The notes under the pieces were generated by a model. The model did no database searches. It had not been told where the DNA came from and saw nothing but the letters and a program-made list of their open reading frames with translations. A DNA stretch of 64,000 bases from Symbiodinium microadriaticum (Eukaryota > Sar > Dinophyceae > Suessiales > Symbiodiniaceae): assembly GCA_001939145.1 (NCBI GenBank), contig LSRX01000578.1, positions 26,573-90,572 on the forward strand. The letters run 5' to 3'. This document shows positions 22,701 through 33,350 of the stretch, piece after piece. How positions within the stretch are numbered: the stretch's first letter is position 1; every line of letters starts with the position of its first letter. Position numbers and translations under genes: made by a program.

Positions 22701-25700
22701 ACTTGGTTTAGTGTCCTGATTCTCTTGCCAAGCTGCAGCACGCGGGAGATTTGTCAGAAGGCATATCTTGCAGTTTCCTCTGCAAAGAGGCAGCATCACA
22801 GTCTGCTGAAAAGAAGGCGGCCGAAGAGGCGTGAAGGGTCTTTTGGTGGCTGCGACCGCACGACCTGGCGAAGCTGCCACTGCCAAGCTGCATTCAAGAA
22901 GTTCCGCCTCCGAACAGGCTGCAGCAGCCGCCGATGCATCCGCAGTGAGAGACCAGCTCAAGAAGCAGGAGGCCCTCCAACAATCAGACGTAAAACAGAT
23001 TCCGCGTTTGCTGGTCCATCAATGGTTTGCACGAGGGGAGACGTGTTGTGCATACAGATGCCATGGCATGTGCAGGACGAGATGGCATCCGCAATCCGCG
23101 ACGGAGTCCAGGAGCTTCGCGAGAAGCTGAAAGTCGCAGAGGCAGATTCCAGTTACAGCCTTCTACATAGCAGCAAAACTCAGACATGGGACGACTCACG
23201 GACATACGCCTACTCAAGGCTTCTCGGCAAGGCTTCCCAAGGGCATCTGCAGACAGAATGGACTTGGTTTAGTGTCCTGATTCTCTTGCCAAGCTGCAGC
23301 ACGCGGGAGATTTGTCAGAAGGCATATCTTGCAGTTTCCTCTGCAAAGAGGCAGCATCACAGTCTGCTGAAAAGAAGGCGGCCGAAGAGGCGTGAAGGGT
23401 CTTTTGGTGGCTGCGACCGCACGACCTGGCGAAGCTGCCACTGCCAAGCTGCATTCAAGAAGTTCCGCCTCCGAACAGGCTGCAGCAGCCGCCGATGCAT
23501 CCGCAGTGAGAGACCAGCTCAAGAAGCAGGAGGCCCTCCAACAATCAGACGTAAAACAGATTCCGCGTTTGCTGGTCCATCAATGGTTTGCACGAGGGGA
23601 GACGTGTTGTGCATACAGATGCCATGGCATGTGCAGGACGAGATGGCATCCGCAATCCGCGACGGAGTCCAGGAGCTTCGCGAGAAGCTGAAAGTCGCAG
23701 AGGCAGATTCCAGTTACAGCCTTCTACATAGCAGCAAAACTCAGACATGGGACGACTCACGGACATACGCCTACTCAAGGCTTCTCGGCAAGGCTTCCCA
23801 AGGGCATCTGCAGACAGAATGGACTTGGTTTAGTGTCCTGATTCTCTTGCCAAGCTGCAGCACGCGGGAGATTTGTCAGAAGGCATATCTTGCAGTTTCC
23901 TCTGCAAAGAGGCAGCATCACAGTCTGCTGAAAAGAAGGCGGCCGAAGAGGCGTGAAGGGTCTTTTGGTGGCTGCGACCGCACGACCTGGCGAAGCTGCC
24001 ACTGCCAAGCTGCATTCAAGAAGTTCCGCCTCCGAACAGGCTGCAGCAGCCGCCGATGCATCCGCAGTGAGAGACCAGCTCAAGAAGCAGGAGGCCCTCC
24101 AACAATCAGACGTAAAACAGATTCCGCGTTTGCTGGTCCATCAATGGTTTGCACGAGGGGAGACGTGTTGTGCATACAGATGCCATGGCATGTGCAGGAC
24201 GAGATGGCATCCGCAATCCGCGACGGAGTCCAGGAGCTTCGCGAGAAGCTGAAAGTCGCAGAGGCAGATTCCAGTTACAGCCTTCTACATAGCAGCAAAA
24301 CTCAGACATGGGACGACTCACGGACATACGCCTACTCAAGGCTTCTCGGCAAGGCTTCCCAAGGGCATCTGCAGACAGAATGGACTTGGTTTAGTGTCCT
24401 GATTCTCTTGCCAAGCTGCAGCACGCGGGAGATTTGTCAGAAGGCATATCTTGCAGTTTCCTCTGCAAAGAGGCAGCATCACAGTCTGCTGAAAAGAAGG
24501 CGGCCGAAGAGGCGTGAAGGGTCTTTTGGTGGCTGCGACCGCACGACCTGGCGAAGCTGCCACTGCCAAGCTGCATTCAAGAAGTTCCGCCTCCGAACAG
24601 GCTGCAGCAGCCGCCGATGCATCCGCAGTGAGAGACCAGCTCAAGAAGCAGGAGGCCCTCCAACAATCAGACGTAAAACAGATTCCGCGTTTGCTGGTCC
24701 ATCAATGGTTTGCACGAGGGGAGACGTGTTGTGCATACAGATGCCATGGCATGTGCAGGACGAGATGGCATCCGCAATCCGCGACGGAGTCCAGGAGCTT
24801 CGCGAGAAGCTGAAAGTCGCAGAGGCAGATTCCAGTTACAGCCTTCTACATAGCAGCAAAACTCAGACATGGGACGACTCACGGACATACGCCTACTCAA
24901 GGCTTCTCGGCAAGGCTTCCCAAGGGCATCTGCAGACAGAATGGACTTGGTTTAGTGTCCTGATTCTCTTGCCAAGCTGCAGCACGCGGGAGATTTGTCA
25001 GAAGGCATATCTTGCAGTTTCCTCTGCAAAGAGGCAGCATCACAGTCTGCTGAAAAGAAGGCGGCCGAAGAGGCGTGAAGGGTCTTTTGGTGGCTGCGAC
25101 CGCACGACCTGGCGAAGCTGCCACTGCCAAGCTGCATTCAAGAAGTTCCGCCTCCGAACAGGCTGCAGCAGCCGCCGATGCATCCGCAGTGAGAGACCAG
25201 CTCAAGAAGCAGGAGGCCCTCCAACAATCAGACGTAAAACAGATTCCGCGTTTGCTGGTCCATCAATGGTTTGCACGAGGGGAGACGTGTTGTGCATACA
25301 GATGCCATGGCATGTGCAGGACGAGATGGCATCCGCAATCCGCGACGGAGTCCAGGAGCTTCGCGAGAAGCTGAAAGTCGCAGAGGCAGATTCCAGTTAC
25401 AGCCTTCTACATAGCAGCAAAACTCAGACATGGGACGACTCACGGACATACGCCTACTCAAGGCTTCTCGGCAAGGCTTCCCAAGGGCATCTGCAGACAG
25501 AATGGACTTGGTTTAGTGTCCTGATTCTCTTGCCAAGCTGCAGCACGCGGGAGATTTGTCAGAAGGCATATCTTGCAGTTTCCTCTGCAAAGAGGCAGCA
25601 TCACAGTCTGCTGAAAAGAAGGCGGCCGAAGAGGCGTGAAGGGTCTTTTGGTGGCTGCGACCGCACGACCTGGCGAAGCTGCCACTGCCAAGCTGCATTC

Positions 25701-28700
25701 AAGAAGTTCCGCCTCCGAACAGGCTGCAGCAGCCGCCGATGCATCCGCAGTGAGAGACCAGCTCAAGAAGCAGGAGGCCCTCCAACAATCAGACGTAAAA
25801 CAGATTCCGCGTTTGCTGGTCCATCAATGGTTTGCACGAGGGGAGACGTGTTGTGCATACAGATGCCATGGCATGTGCAGGACGAGATGGCATCCGCAAT
25901 CCGCGACGGAGTCCAGGAGCTTCGCGAGAAGCTGAAAGTCGCAGAGGCAGATTCCAGTTACAGCCTTCTACATAGCAGCAAAACTCAGACATGGGACGAC
26001 TCACGGACATACGCCTACTCAAGGCTTCTCGGCAAGGCTTCCCAAGGGCATCTGCAGACAGAATGGACTTGGTTTAGTGTCCTGATTCTCTTGCCAAGCT
26101 GCAGCACGCGGGAGATTTGTCAGAAGGCATATCTTGCAGTTTCCTCTGCAAAGAGGCAGCATCACAGTCTGCTGAAAAGAAGGCGGCCGAAGAGGCGTGA
26201 AGGGTCTTTTGGTGGCTGCGACCGCACGACCTGGCGAAGCTGCCACTGCCAAGCTGCATTCAAGAAGTTCCGCCTCCGAACAGGCTGCAGCAGCCGCCGA
26301 TGCATCCGCAGTGAGAGACCAGCTCAAGAAGCAGGAGGCCCTCCAACAATCAGACGTAAAACAGATTCCGCGTTTGCTGGTCCATCAATGGTTTGCACGA
26401 GGGGAGACGTGTTGTGCATACAGATGCCATGGCATGTGCAGGACGAGATGGCATCCGCAATCCGCGACGGAGTCCAGGAGCTTCGCGAGAAGCTGAAAGT
26501 CGCAGAGGCAGATTCCAGTTACAGCCTTCTACATAGCAGCAAAACTCAGACATGGGACGACTCACGGACATACGCCTACTCAAGGCTTCTCGGCAAGGCT
26601 TCCCAAGGGCATCTGCAGACAGAATGGACTTGGTTTAGTGTCCTGATTCTCTTGCCAAGCTGCAGCACGCGGGAGATTTGTCAGAAGGCATATCTTGCAG
26701 TTTCCTCTGCAAAGAGGCAGCATCACAGTCTGCTGAAAAGAAGGCGGCCGAAGAGGCGTGAAGGGTCTTTTGGTGGCTGCGACCGCACGACCTGGCGAAG
26801 CTGCCACTGCCAAGCTGCATTCAAGAAGTTCCGCCTCCGAACAGGCTGCAGCAGCCGCCGATGCATCCGCAGTGAGAGACCAGCTCAAGAAGCAGGAGGC
26901 CCTCCAACAATCAGACGTAAAACAGATTCCGCGTTTGCTGGTCCATCAATGGTTTGCACGAGGGGAGACGTGTTGTGCATACAGATGCCATGGCATGTGC
27001 AGGACGAGATGGCATCCGCAATCCGCGACGGAGTCCAGGAGCTTCGCGAGAAGCTGAAAGTCGCAGAGGCAGATTCCAGTTACAGCCTTCTACATAGCAG
27101 CAAAACTCAGACATGGGACGACTCACGGACATACGCCTACTCAAGGCTTCTCGGCAAGGCTTCCCAAGGGCATCTGCAGACAGAATGGACTTGGTTTAGT
27201 GTCCTGATTCTCTTGCCAAGCTGCAGCACGCGGGAGATTTGTCAGAAGGCATATCTTGCAGTTTCCTCTGCAAAGAGGCAGCATCACAGTCTGCTGAAAA
27301 GAAGGCGGCCGAAGAGGCGTGAAGGGTCTTTTGGTGGCTGCGACCGCACGACCTGGCGAAGCTGCCACTGCCAAGCTGCATTCAAGAAGTTCCGCCTCCG
27401 AACAGGCTGCAGCAGCCGCCGATGCATCCGCAGTGAGAGACCAGCTCAAGAAGCAGGAGGCCCTCCAACAATCAGACGTAAAACAGATTCCGCGTTTGCT
27501 GGTCCATCAATGGTTTGCACGAGGGGAGACGTGTTGTGCATACAGATGCCATGGCATGTGCAGGACGAGATGGCATCCGCAATCCGCGATGGAGTCCAGG
27601 AGCTACGCGAGAAGCTGAAAGTCGCAGAGGCCGGGCTTGACGATTCCCAAGTGTAACATCTTCAGCAGGGGGGCAGAAACTTTTTGCGCCATGGATCTTG
27701 GCTGTCGAAGCTGCAGCTTGTCCAAGGTTGAAGTCACACTGTGCTTTGTTATTATCTTGGCAGCCAGCAAAAGAGGCATGCATCGAAATCAATTCCTGAC
27801 TTGTTAGCCATTGCCAAGTTGTTGATCCGGTCGACCATTCGATTACTGCCGCACCCTAGCCAAGCCCTCAGCCTACTCGACAAGGCTGCCGCTGCTGCCG
27901 AAGCGTCCGTGCTACGAGAGCAGGTCAAGCAGCTTGAGGCCTTGAAACAATGTGTAGAGACTGTGAAGACGGTGGCAGCAACGTGTTGGCAGTATAGTCT
28001 TCGCAGCTCCAGAAGAGGTTCAGAGAGTTTGATGGGTTTGATGCCAGAGTCCTCAGTGTCGCCATTTGGCCTAGCGGCTACACTTCCCAAGAATTCTGAA
28101 GGACGCCGGCTAGCGGCAAGCATGAATCAAAGCATTCATGAGGTTTCATGAGAACATCGCTTTTTCCGCGGTTCTGCAAGGTAGCGTCACAGCAGGACAG
28201 CTCGCAGAAGGCAGCAGACGAGGCAGCTACTGCCACACATTCTCAGTTATATGTCGGGTATCGCATGTCATGATCTCGTGTGGTCGACGACATGCCAGAC
28301 AGGCTGCCGCTGCTGCCGAAGCGTCCGTGCTACGAGAGCAGGTCAAGCAGCTTGAGGCCGGTGTCAGCATGGTGTTGGCATCGCCTTGTGAGCTCTAACT
28401 TAGCTACTCGTATTATCTCCGTATAGGCCGGAGTGCTTCATTGTTCATGGAGGCTTACGGCAAGAGGCAAAGCTTGACATGTAACGGAACGCTGGTCTTC
28501 TTCAGGTGGCCCGGGCGGCGTCTGCTCAGGAGGCGGAAAGAAGCGAGGCTCACTGTGCCGGCCTGCACAAGACACTGCTGGACTCTGAAGCGGCTTCGGA
28601 GAATCTGCGCCAGAAGCTTCTCCACTGGGAGGAGTCCACAGACTCGCCAGAGGGCGGCCTCGAGGCCTTGAATCTGAGGCACGTTCAAGCCTCTACTGGG

Positions 28701-29483
28701 CACCTGGAGAAGCTCAGTGTCGACCTTCGCGAACACTTGCGACGGGCAGGCGAGTCTTCTGCAGACCAGGAGGCATCAGTACACGACTTCGGCGTGAGGC
28801 TTCGGAGTGTCCAGGCCGCCGCAGCCGGCAAAGACGAGCAGGCAGCAGAGATTTGGGCCCAGTTGAGGCACGTCGAGGCAAATTCCGAGTCCCAGAAGTT
28901 GCCGGAGACCTTGATTGCAAAGTTGCGCGAGGTTGTGCCGGACAGCGGTAGCGGAGGAAGCAAAGAGGAAGCCTTTCAAGTGAGGTTGAAACACGTTGAG
29001 GCCGCGGCGGTAGAGACGAAAGCGGCATCAGAGAAGCTCCAAGTTCAACTGAGGCATGCGGAGGCTTCCTCAGCCCACTTGGAGGATGAAGTCCAGACGC
29101 TTCGCGTGAGACTGCGGCACGTGCCGTCGCGAGAGAACGCAGCTGTCCAGACAGAGCAGTCTAGTGCAGCACACAAGGCTCGCAAAACCGTGCTTTTTGG
29201 CACAGAGGAAAAGCAGTCGCTACCTGGAAGTGTTGTTTCCGAGCAGCCCGAGGAAGAGGACTCGGACGAAGACAAGCCTGCCAAGCGCAGGGATAAATCC
29301 CGCATGAAGTCGGTGGATTTCCAAAGGGCAGGATCAGCCGTGTCCTATGTCCTGGAGTCCGAAGAAGAGCGGTCTGCAAGTGACAGAGATGAGCCGATGA
29401 CCGGCAGAATGTCTACAATGTCGCAGCACACCTGCAAACAGCATGGCTTTCGTTCCGCTATTCATGCCTGCAGCTCTGCGTAG
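19738..29483 (+). CDS. Large coiled-coil protein gene containing a tandem exon array
   Basis: A candidate start at 19738 opens an acidic, helical segment (MEDEDDALCPETLLKNLKAS) ending near 19920. Small coil exons follow at about 20103-20180 (VSRLQSTIARRSELSRIDDS) and 20276-20325 (LQKQEIAELQQSVQDG). From 20705 the gene enters twelve 561-bp units and a partial one. In each unit exon A (20832-20897 in unit 1) encodes DEMASAIRDGVQELREKLKV; exon B ends EAASQSAEKKAAEE at 21145; a GC-AG intron (21146-21234) leads to exon C (21235-21306), AAAAADASAVRDQLKKQEAL; and a GT-AG intron (21307-21392) leads to the next A. Diverged B and C copies lie at 27.9 and 28.2-28.36 kb, and a long last exon begins at 28506. 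All pieces favour alpha-helical coiled coils rich in Ala, Glu, Lys and Arg. The function is unknown; a structural or scaffold protein is the simplest guess. The 5' boundary of exon B is not resolved, and the N at 20704 interrupts exon C of the first unit. Confidence 0.65.
20194..20220. repeat. (TG)n microsatellite
   Basis: A short TG run with a TGCG interruption, in an intron of the coiled-coil gene. Confidence 0.9.
20704..20704. other. Ambiguous base N at the left edge of the array
   Basis: A single N separates unique sequence (ending GTGATGACCCTG) from the first base of the first 561-bp unit. It falls inside what would be exon C. This is what an assembly join or gap of unknown size at a collapsed or expanded tandem repeat would look like. 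Confidence 0.9.
20705..27630 (+). repeat. 561-bp tandem array: 12 full units plus a partial unit
   Basis: Units begin at 20705, 21266, 21827, 22388, 22949, 23510, 24071, 24632, 25193, 25754, 26315 and 26876. A partial thirteenth unit begins at 27437 and ends near 27630. The twelve full units appear identical as far as I can read, including their introns. Only the partial last unit differs (for example GCGAC to GCGAT and GAGCTTC to GAGCTAC near 27590-27605). Each unit holds three coil exons of the surrounding gene. The length, 561, is 3 x 187. Confidence 0.97.
27883..28359 (+). repeat. Two exact 59-bp copies of a diverged exon C
   Basis: 27883-27941 and 28301-28359 are identical over 59 bases and encode AAAAAEASVLREQVKQLEA, which aligns residue for residue with array exon C (AAAAADASAVRDQLKKQEA). 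Before the second copy, SQQDSSQKAADE at about 28187-28222 is a diverged exon B, followed by a GC-AG intron (28223-28302) at the same place as in the array. These are older copies of the unit outside the homogenised block. Confidence 0.85.
28506..29483 (+). CDS. Long terminal coiled-coil exon of the same gene
   Basis: The exon begins after an AG at 28504-28505 with VARAASAQEAERSEAHCAGL and stays open to a stop at 29483. About 200 residues carry degenerate helical repeats of roughly 30 residues built on the motif L-R-H-V-E-A and variants (LRHVQAS, LRSVQAA, LRHVEAN, LKHVEAA, LRHAEAS, LRHVPS). An acidic and basic linker follows (EEEDSDEDKPAKRRDKSRMK), then a Ser/Thr-rich tail that could be phosphorylated. 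I take it as the last exon because of the stop and the change of style downstream; a further exon cannot be ruled out. Confidence 0.7.
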   Translation: MARAASAQEAERSEAHCAGLHKTLLDSEAASENLRQKLLHWEESTDSPEGGLEALNLRHVQASTGHLEKLSVDLREHLRRAGESSADQEASVHDFGVRLRSVQAAAAGKDEQAAEIWAQLRHVEANSESQKLPETLIAKLREVVPDSGSGGSKEEAFQVRLKHVEAAAVETKAASEKLQVQLRHAEASSAHLEDEVQTLRVRLRHVPSRENAAVQTEQSSAAHKARKTVLFGTEEKQSLPGSVVSEQPEEEDSDEDKPAKRRDKSRMKSVDFQRAGSAVSYVLESEEERSASDRDEPMTGRMSTMSQHTCKQHGFRSAIHACSSA

Positions 29484-29880
29484 AGGTCAAGCTTGCTTTG
29501 CAAGCATTGGAGATTTCTGCGCCTTAGAACAGCTGAAGTCATGTGAGCTCATGTGGAATCGCTTCATTGCGTTTCAGCAACTGGTGGCTCAATGCTGTCA
29601 GCTTGCATCTCTGCTGTCGGTAGATCGGAGGAGCTTGAGTTCGGTGAAAGGCTCCTCGCCCTAGACTCCCGTCGCCTGCCGAGTCGAAGGGCACCTCTCA
29701 CCTCAGACTCACCTCTCTCCTGCTCTCAGCGAGTCCTCTTAGCCTCTGAGTATGTGCTGCCATGCGAGCCCTGCATTCAGGCAAGTTTCTGCGGTGTCTG
29801 AGTACTATGACACTTACAACGAGACCTCGCAGCCTTGCAAAAGGAGAAGTCCCGGGCCCAAGTCTAAACAACGTAGGGTA
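29484..29880. other. Boundary between the coiled-coil and EF-hand genes
   Basis: No domain seen. It contains short open frames and could include the 3' region of the coiled-coil gene and the first exon of the EF-hand gene. Confidence 0.3.
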
Positions 29881-30900
29881 GGCGGTAGGACCGGTAGGAT
29901 GCAGTCTCCGCAGCAGCTTCGAGGAGGAGTCGTGGTCGCTCCACCTTGGAGACCTACGACGAAGAGGACCTCTGGGATCCGGAGCACGTCGCCGGGGGCC
30001 CAGCTGCACCCAAAGCACCAAAGCCCGTGAGAGTTTGGCATCTTCTAAGCTTTTCTGGAGCACAGCCAAGGCCCGGATCACCCGGAAGCTCTTCCTGAAG
30101 CATGACAAGGACGGGACGGGCCGCATCGAGTGGTCCTCTGGCGAGGCCATCAAGTTCCTGGAGGAGTTCTTCTGGTTACACAAGCAGCCGCCTCCGAAGA
30201 TCCCGAAGCCCGCCTTTCACAGCCTCTACACGCAGGTAAAGATGGACAGCAAGCCCTCAGGCTTCACGGATGAAGACATCGACGCTACGGGGCTCAACGT
30301 GGAGGAGATGACAGCCTTCGCATCCAAGGTCCACCAATTCGTGTACAAACAGTCCCTCGGCAGTCATCTTGCACGGAGAGTGGGCCGACGCCTTGTCGGG
30401 GTTCGATGGGCCTCACTGGAGCCTTGCAATACCCAAGGCTGGGCAAAGAGATGAGGGCACAGCGCAAGAGCTTCGCCATCAGCACGGGCGACACAGAAGT
30501 GTTAAAGCAGCTCTCGAAGCAGGCCCCTTCGGAATCGTGGGCGCAGAAGTGGGCAAACTCTGGTGCTGCAAGCTTTTTGACCAGGAGGCCGCCCATGATT
30601 CCAGCCGGCGCCAAACGCATCGCCGAGCCACACTAGGTGGGGTCAAGTTGCAGGAGCCTGTTGCGGGGAGTATCAGAAGCCGCCCGTCCGTACTGGAGAG
30701 TGCATGGCGAAGTCTTTTGCAAGGACCTGGCCACGGCTGATGCCGAGGCGGAGGCCGGTTTCGCCCAAGCGGGTAGCTCCGGGCAGAGTCATTCGTGCGG
30801 TTTTCTTTTCTTCCTTTTGCAGGAAGAGGCGGCGGCTTCCAAGCAGCGCCTGACCCAGCGCCGGGCGACTCTTGGCGGAGCTCGGCTGCAGGACACGTGA
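29881..30900 (+). CDS. EF-hand protein with a duplicated exon
   Basis: A stretch before 29987 reads STLETYDEEDLWDPEH. A 44-base GT-AG intron (29988-30031, tentative) would join it in frame to SLASSKLFWSTAKARITRK and then FLKHDKDGTGRIEWSSGE. The D-x-D-x-T-G-x-I-E spacing is an EF-hand loop followed by a helix, of a variant common in dinoflagellates with the last acidic residue displaced. A second, weaker loop follows (MDSKPSGFTDEDIDATGLN). Further exons: near 30580-30655 (QEAAHDSSRRQTHRRATLGG), 30685-30750 (VHGEVFCKDLATADAEAEA) and 30822-30900 (QEEAAASKQRLTQRRATLGG) with a stop at 30900. The first and third share RRATLGG-x-x-LQ and look like copies. Probably a calcium-responsive regulator; partner unknown. 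Confidence 0.6.
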
Positions 30901-31638
30901 GCAGTGCTTAGCGCCTGCACGCGTGCACGCAACGGGCTCGGCTGTTTGTGCCCCTGCAAAAGAGCCAAGGAGCCAAGGAAGGGTTCAAGCAACAACAAAA
31001 AGATCTGCAACAAATAAAACACATCAGCAACGAACATATGTTTCTGCACAAAGAGCCAGCGTCTCCTAGTTTAACAAGAGCGGCTGTTGGTGCAGCAGCA
31101 GCAGCAGGTGCAGCTACAGGGGCCCATACTTCGAGAGAAGAGCTCAAGCCAAACATCACCTCCAGATGGCAGGGGACCCTCGTAGCAAAGACGACGGCAA
31201 AGCTGTTGTGCCGGATTGGGGCGGTCTAAACTCTTGATGTCATTGAAGGCCGGGGTTGGCTTCAAAGCTTTCGATGTTCCGAGCGTAGCACTGCAATTTC
31301 GTGTTGATTCGGGTTGCCTTGGGGTCAAGGTCGCAGGACATGCATGCATGCAAGCGGTGCTCGCTTGTCGTTCTTCCACGCCGTACCTGCCCTGTGGCGG
31401 CCGGGTGCTTCCAATGCGTCATACCTTCGGAAGTCAAGCACCTTGATCCTTGTAGGACGCGGCGGCCCTCGGTGGCACTGAAGATGGTGAGGCCTGCGTT
31501 GATTCTGTTGAGTGAGTGCAAAGTTTGAAGCATCGTCGAGAGCGAAAGTTGATAGGAAGCGTCAGAGGAGAACAGAACCTTGCGTGCACTCACGGTTGGA
31601 GAACTGCAAACCGTAGAAGATCGGCAGAGGCATCGGGT
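30901..31638. other. Intergenic, no gene recognised
   Basis: Only overlapping short open frames. The frame of the downstream gene is open from 31516, but I prefer the start at 31639 because the sequence between looks non-conserved and Arg-rich. Confidence 0.35.
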
Positions 31639-32451
31639 ATGAGTGGACTGTTCGGTGAGCTCTCCACACCTGAGGCTCTTGTTGAACCGGGCAGGTTTGT
31701 CCCGGAACCTGGTCCCTCCTTGGAGGACCAGGAGAATGCTATGCCCAAGCGCGACAAGATCGTCCAGATCTGTCAATCCGATGAAATGTTCACCTGGATC
31801 CATGCGCTCGCCACCATCCTCGTCATCAGCGAAAAGGCCATCAGCGGCGGGCTAAAAGTGTCAGAGCAGCTGAGGATGTGGCAAGACAGAATGCGCATCC
31901 TCAAGAAGCCTTCCTGGATCTTCGCCCCGCTGAACTTGGTGCAGACCGAGCAGGGCACGACTTGGGCAGAAGCAATGACTGCTAGTCCTGTCATGGGCAC
32001 GGACGGCCTGCTGACAATAGTTCTGGGAGAGGGAGCCAACTACCGCATCCTGCCCCAGATCACGGGCTTCTTCGGCATCATCAGCTCTCTGTTCAAGCGT
32101 CTTTGGGACCAGGCCGAGATGCACGCCACTCTCGAAACCGACGACAACTTTGAAATCGTGGCGTCCACTATTAAGGCCATTTATGACCAAACATGCAGGT
32201 CGTGTGGACTTATTAACAGGCTCATCATCTACATGCCGGCTGAGGGGAAGCAGGTCCGCAAGATGCGCATTGATCACAGGGTGGGCGACACGCCGGCCAA
32301 GCAGAAGCTGCTGCGCCCTGACAAAAGGCATTCAGAAGCCCTTGGCCCGGTACAAAAGGACGAGGCGGCTCGCTCCCGTCCGCAGTGGGATGATCGCTCA
32401 TGGTGGCAATCATCCGATTGGACCTCCTCGTCGAGCTCCTGGCAATGGTAG
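31639..32451 (+). CDS. Uninterrupted 271-residue protein, family unknown
   Basis: Open without an intron from MSGLFGELSTPEALVEPG to a stop at 32451, with consistently good coding composition, which is unusual beside multi-exon neighbours. It has a Pro/Glu-rich N-terminus, an amphipathic central region (MFTWIHALATILVISEKAI, then GFFGIISSLFKRLWDQAEMH), a charged segment, and a Trp/Ser-rich tail (WWQSSDWTSSSSSWQW). There is no signal peptide and no clear membrane segment. I recognise no domain. The missing introns fit a gene re-inserted from mRNA or a gag-like or viral-origin protein, but I see no direct sign of either. Confidence 0.6.
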   Translation: MSGLFGELSTPEALVEPGRFVPEPGPSLEDQENAMPKRDKIVQICQSDEMFTWIHALATILVISEKAISGGLKVSEQLRMWQDRMRILKKPSWIFAPLNLVQTEQGTTWAEAMTASPVMGTDGLLTIVLGEGANYRILPQITGFFGIISSLFKRLWDQAEMHATLETDDNFEIVASTIKAIYDQTCRSCGLINRLIIYMPAEGKQVRKMRIDHRVGDTPAKQKLLRPDKRHSEALGPVQKDEAARSRPQWDDRSWWQSSDWTSSSSSWQW

Positions 32452-33255
32452 AATAATGCAGTCAGCCAGGGGCCTCGGGCTGAGAAAGCGGGGCCTCGGG
32501 CCAAGCCAAGTCAAGACAAGTCCTGTCTAGGCGGTTTTTCTTTGTCAGTTGCACCGGTGGCTCGGCCAACCTTTCTAGCCACTCTGTGCCTGCTCTTCCG
32601 GAGGTGCGCGCACTAGCCCGCCAGTGCTAAAAACTCGCTCTGCTGCAGCCATGTCGCAGTTAATTACGCAGGTACTTTCTGAGAGGCCCCGTTTCGATGT
32701 ACATACACTGAGCGGCCGCAGCTATTACCTAACTGTAGGCCATGCTGTCTTGAGTAGAAGGTCAGTGGTTTCACGAGAGAGTGCTAAGGCGGTAATTGCC
32801 CGCCAAGTGCTGAGGCCGCTCGCACCGCGTCCAATTGCAATTGCTAGAGTTTGTAGTCTGTCAGTATACCAGAAATAGAAAAGCGTTTCAAAACGGCTCA
32901 TGTACTTATGCAAGCAAGGAAGGCTGGCACGTGTTCGCCTCGGGTCGATTGGAAGCTTGCTTTTGCTGTGAGGATTGCATGAGGCCCCTTTTCCGGGCAT
33001 GGTTGACAAAGGGGCCGGAAAATCAGCAGTTTGTAGCTTGGAAATCTTTCGCTAAGTGCAAGGTCATAGAGCTTGTGTTAGTGAGGCTTCCGACTCATGT
33101 TTTGCTGGCATGTGCCGGTTGTCGCTGTCTACACAGCAGGTGCCCTTCCAGCGATTGGCACAGCGCCGCGCCACACGCGTCGGGGTGAACTTGCAGGACA
33201 GTTGTGCTGGAGTTCGTGAGACGTGAGCGCATGGTAGCAAAGTATGGAAGTACTA
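32452..33255. other. Unassigned interval
   Basis: A + open frame at 32624-32875 has no recognisable domain. No repeat or RNA gene seen. Confidence 0.3.
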
Positions 33256-33350
33256 TATGACTATGACTATATCATGTTGCATCACATTAAATATTCTATT
33301 ATAATCCACTATAGGTTACTATAGTATATTGTACTAGATACAGTGTAGAT
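33256..33350. repeat. AT-rich island with CTATA-type motifs
   Basis: About 95 bases dominated by TATAG, ACTATA and TATTATA words in an otherwise GC-moderate region. Similar islands lie at 50036 and 52295. Confidence 0.75.

Noticed and set aside
20778-27656. 2292-codon open frame as a single protein
   Set aside because: Only exon A is coil-like in this frame; exons B and C lie in the other two frames with fitting splice sites. The openness follows from a 3n unit without stops. Kept as a finding, not as a gene.
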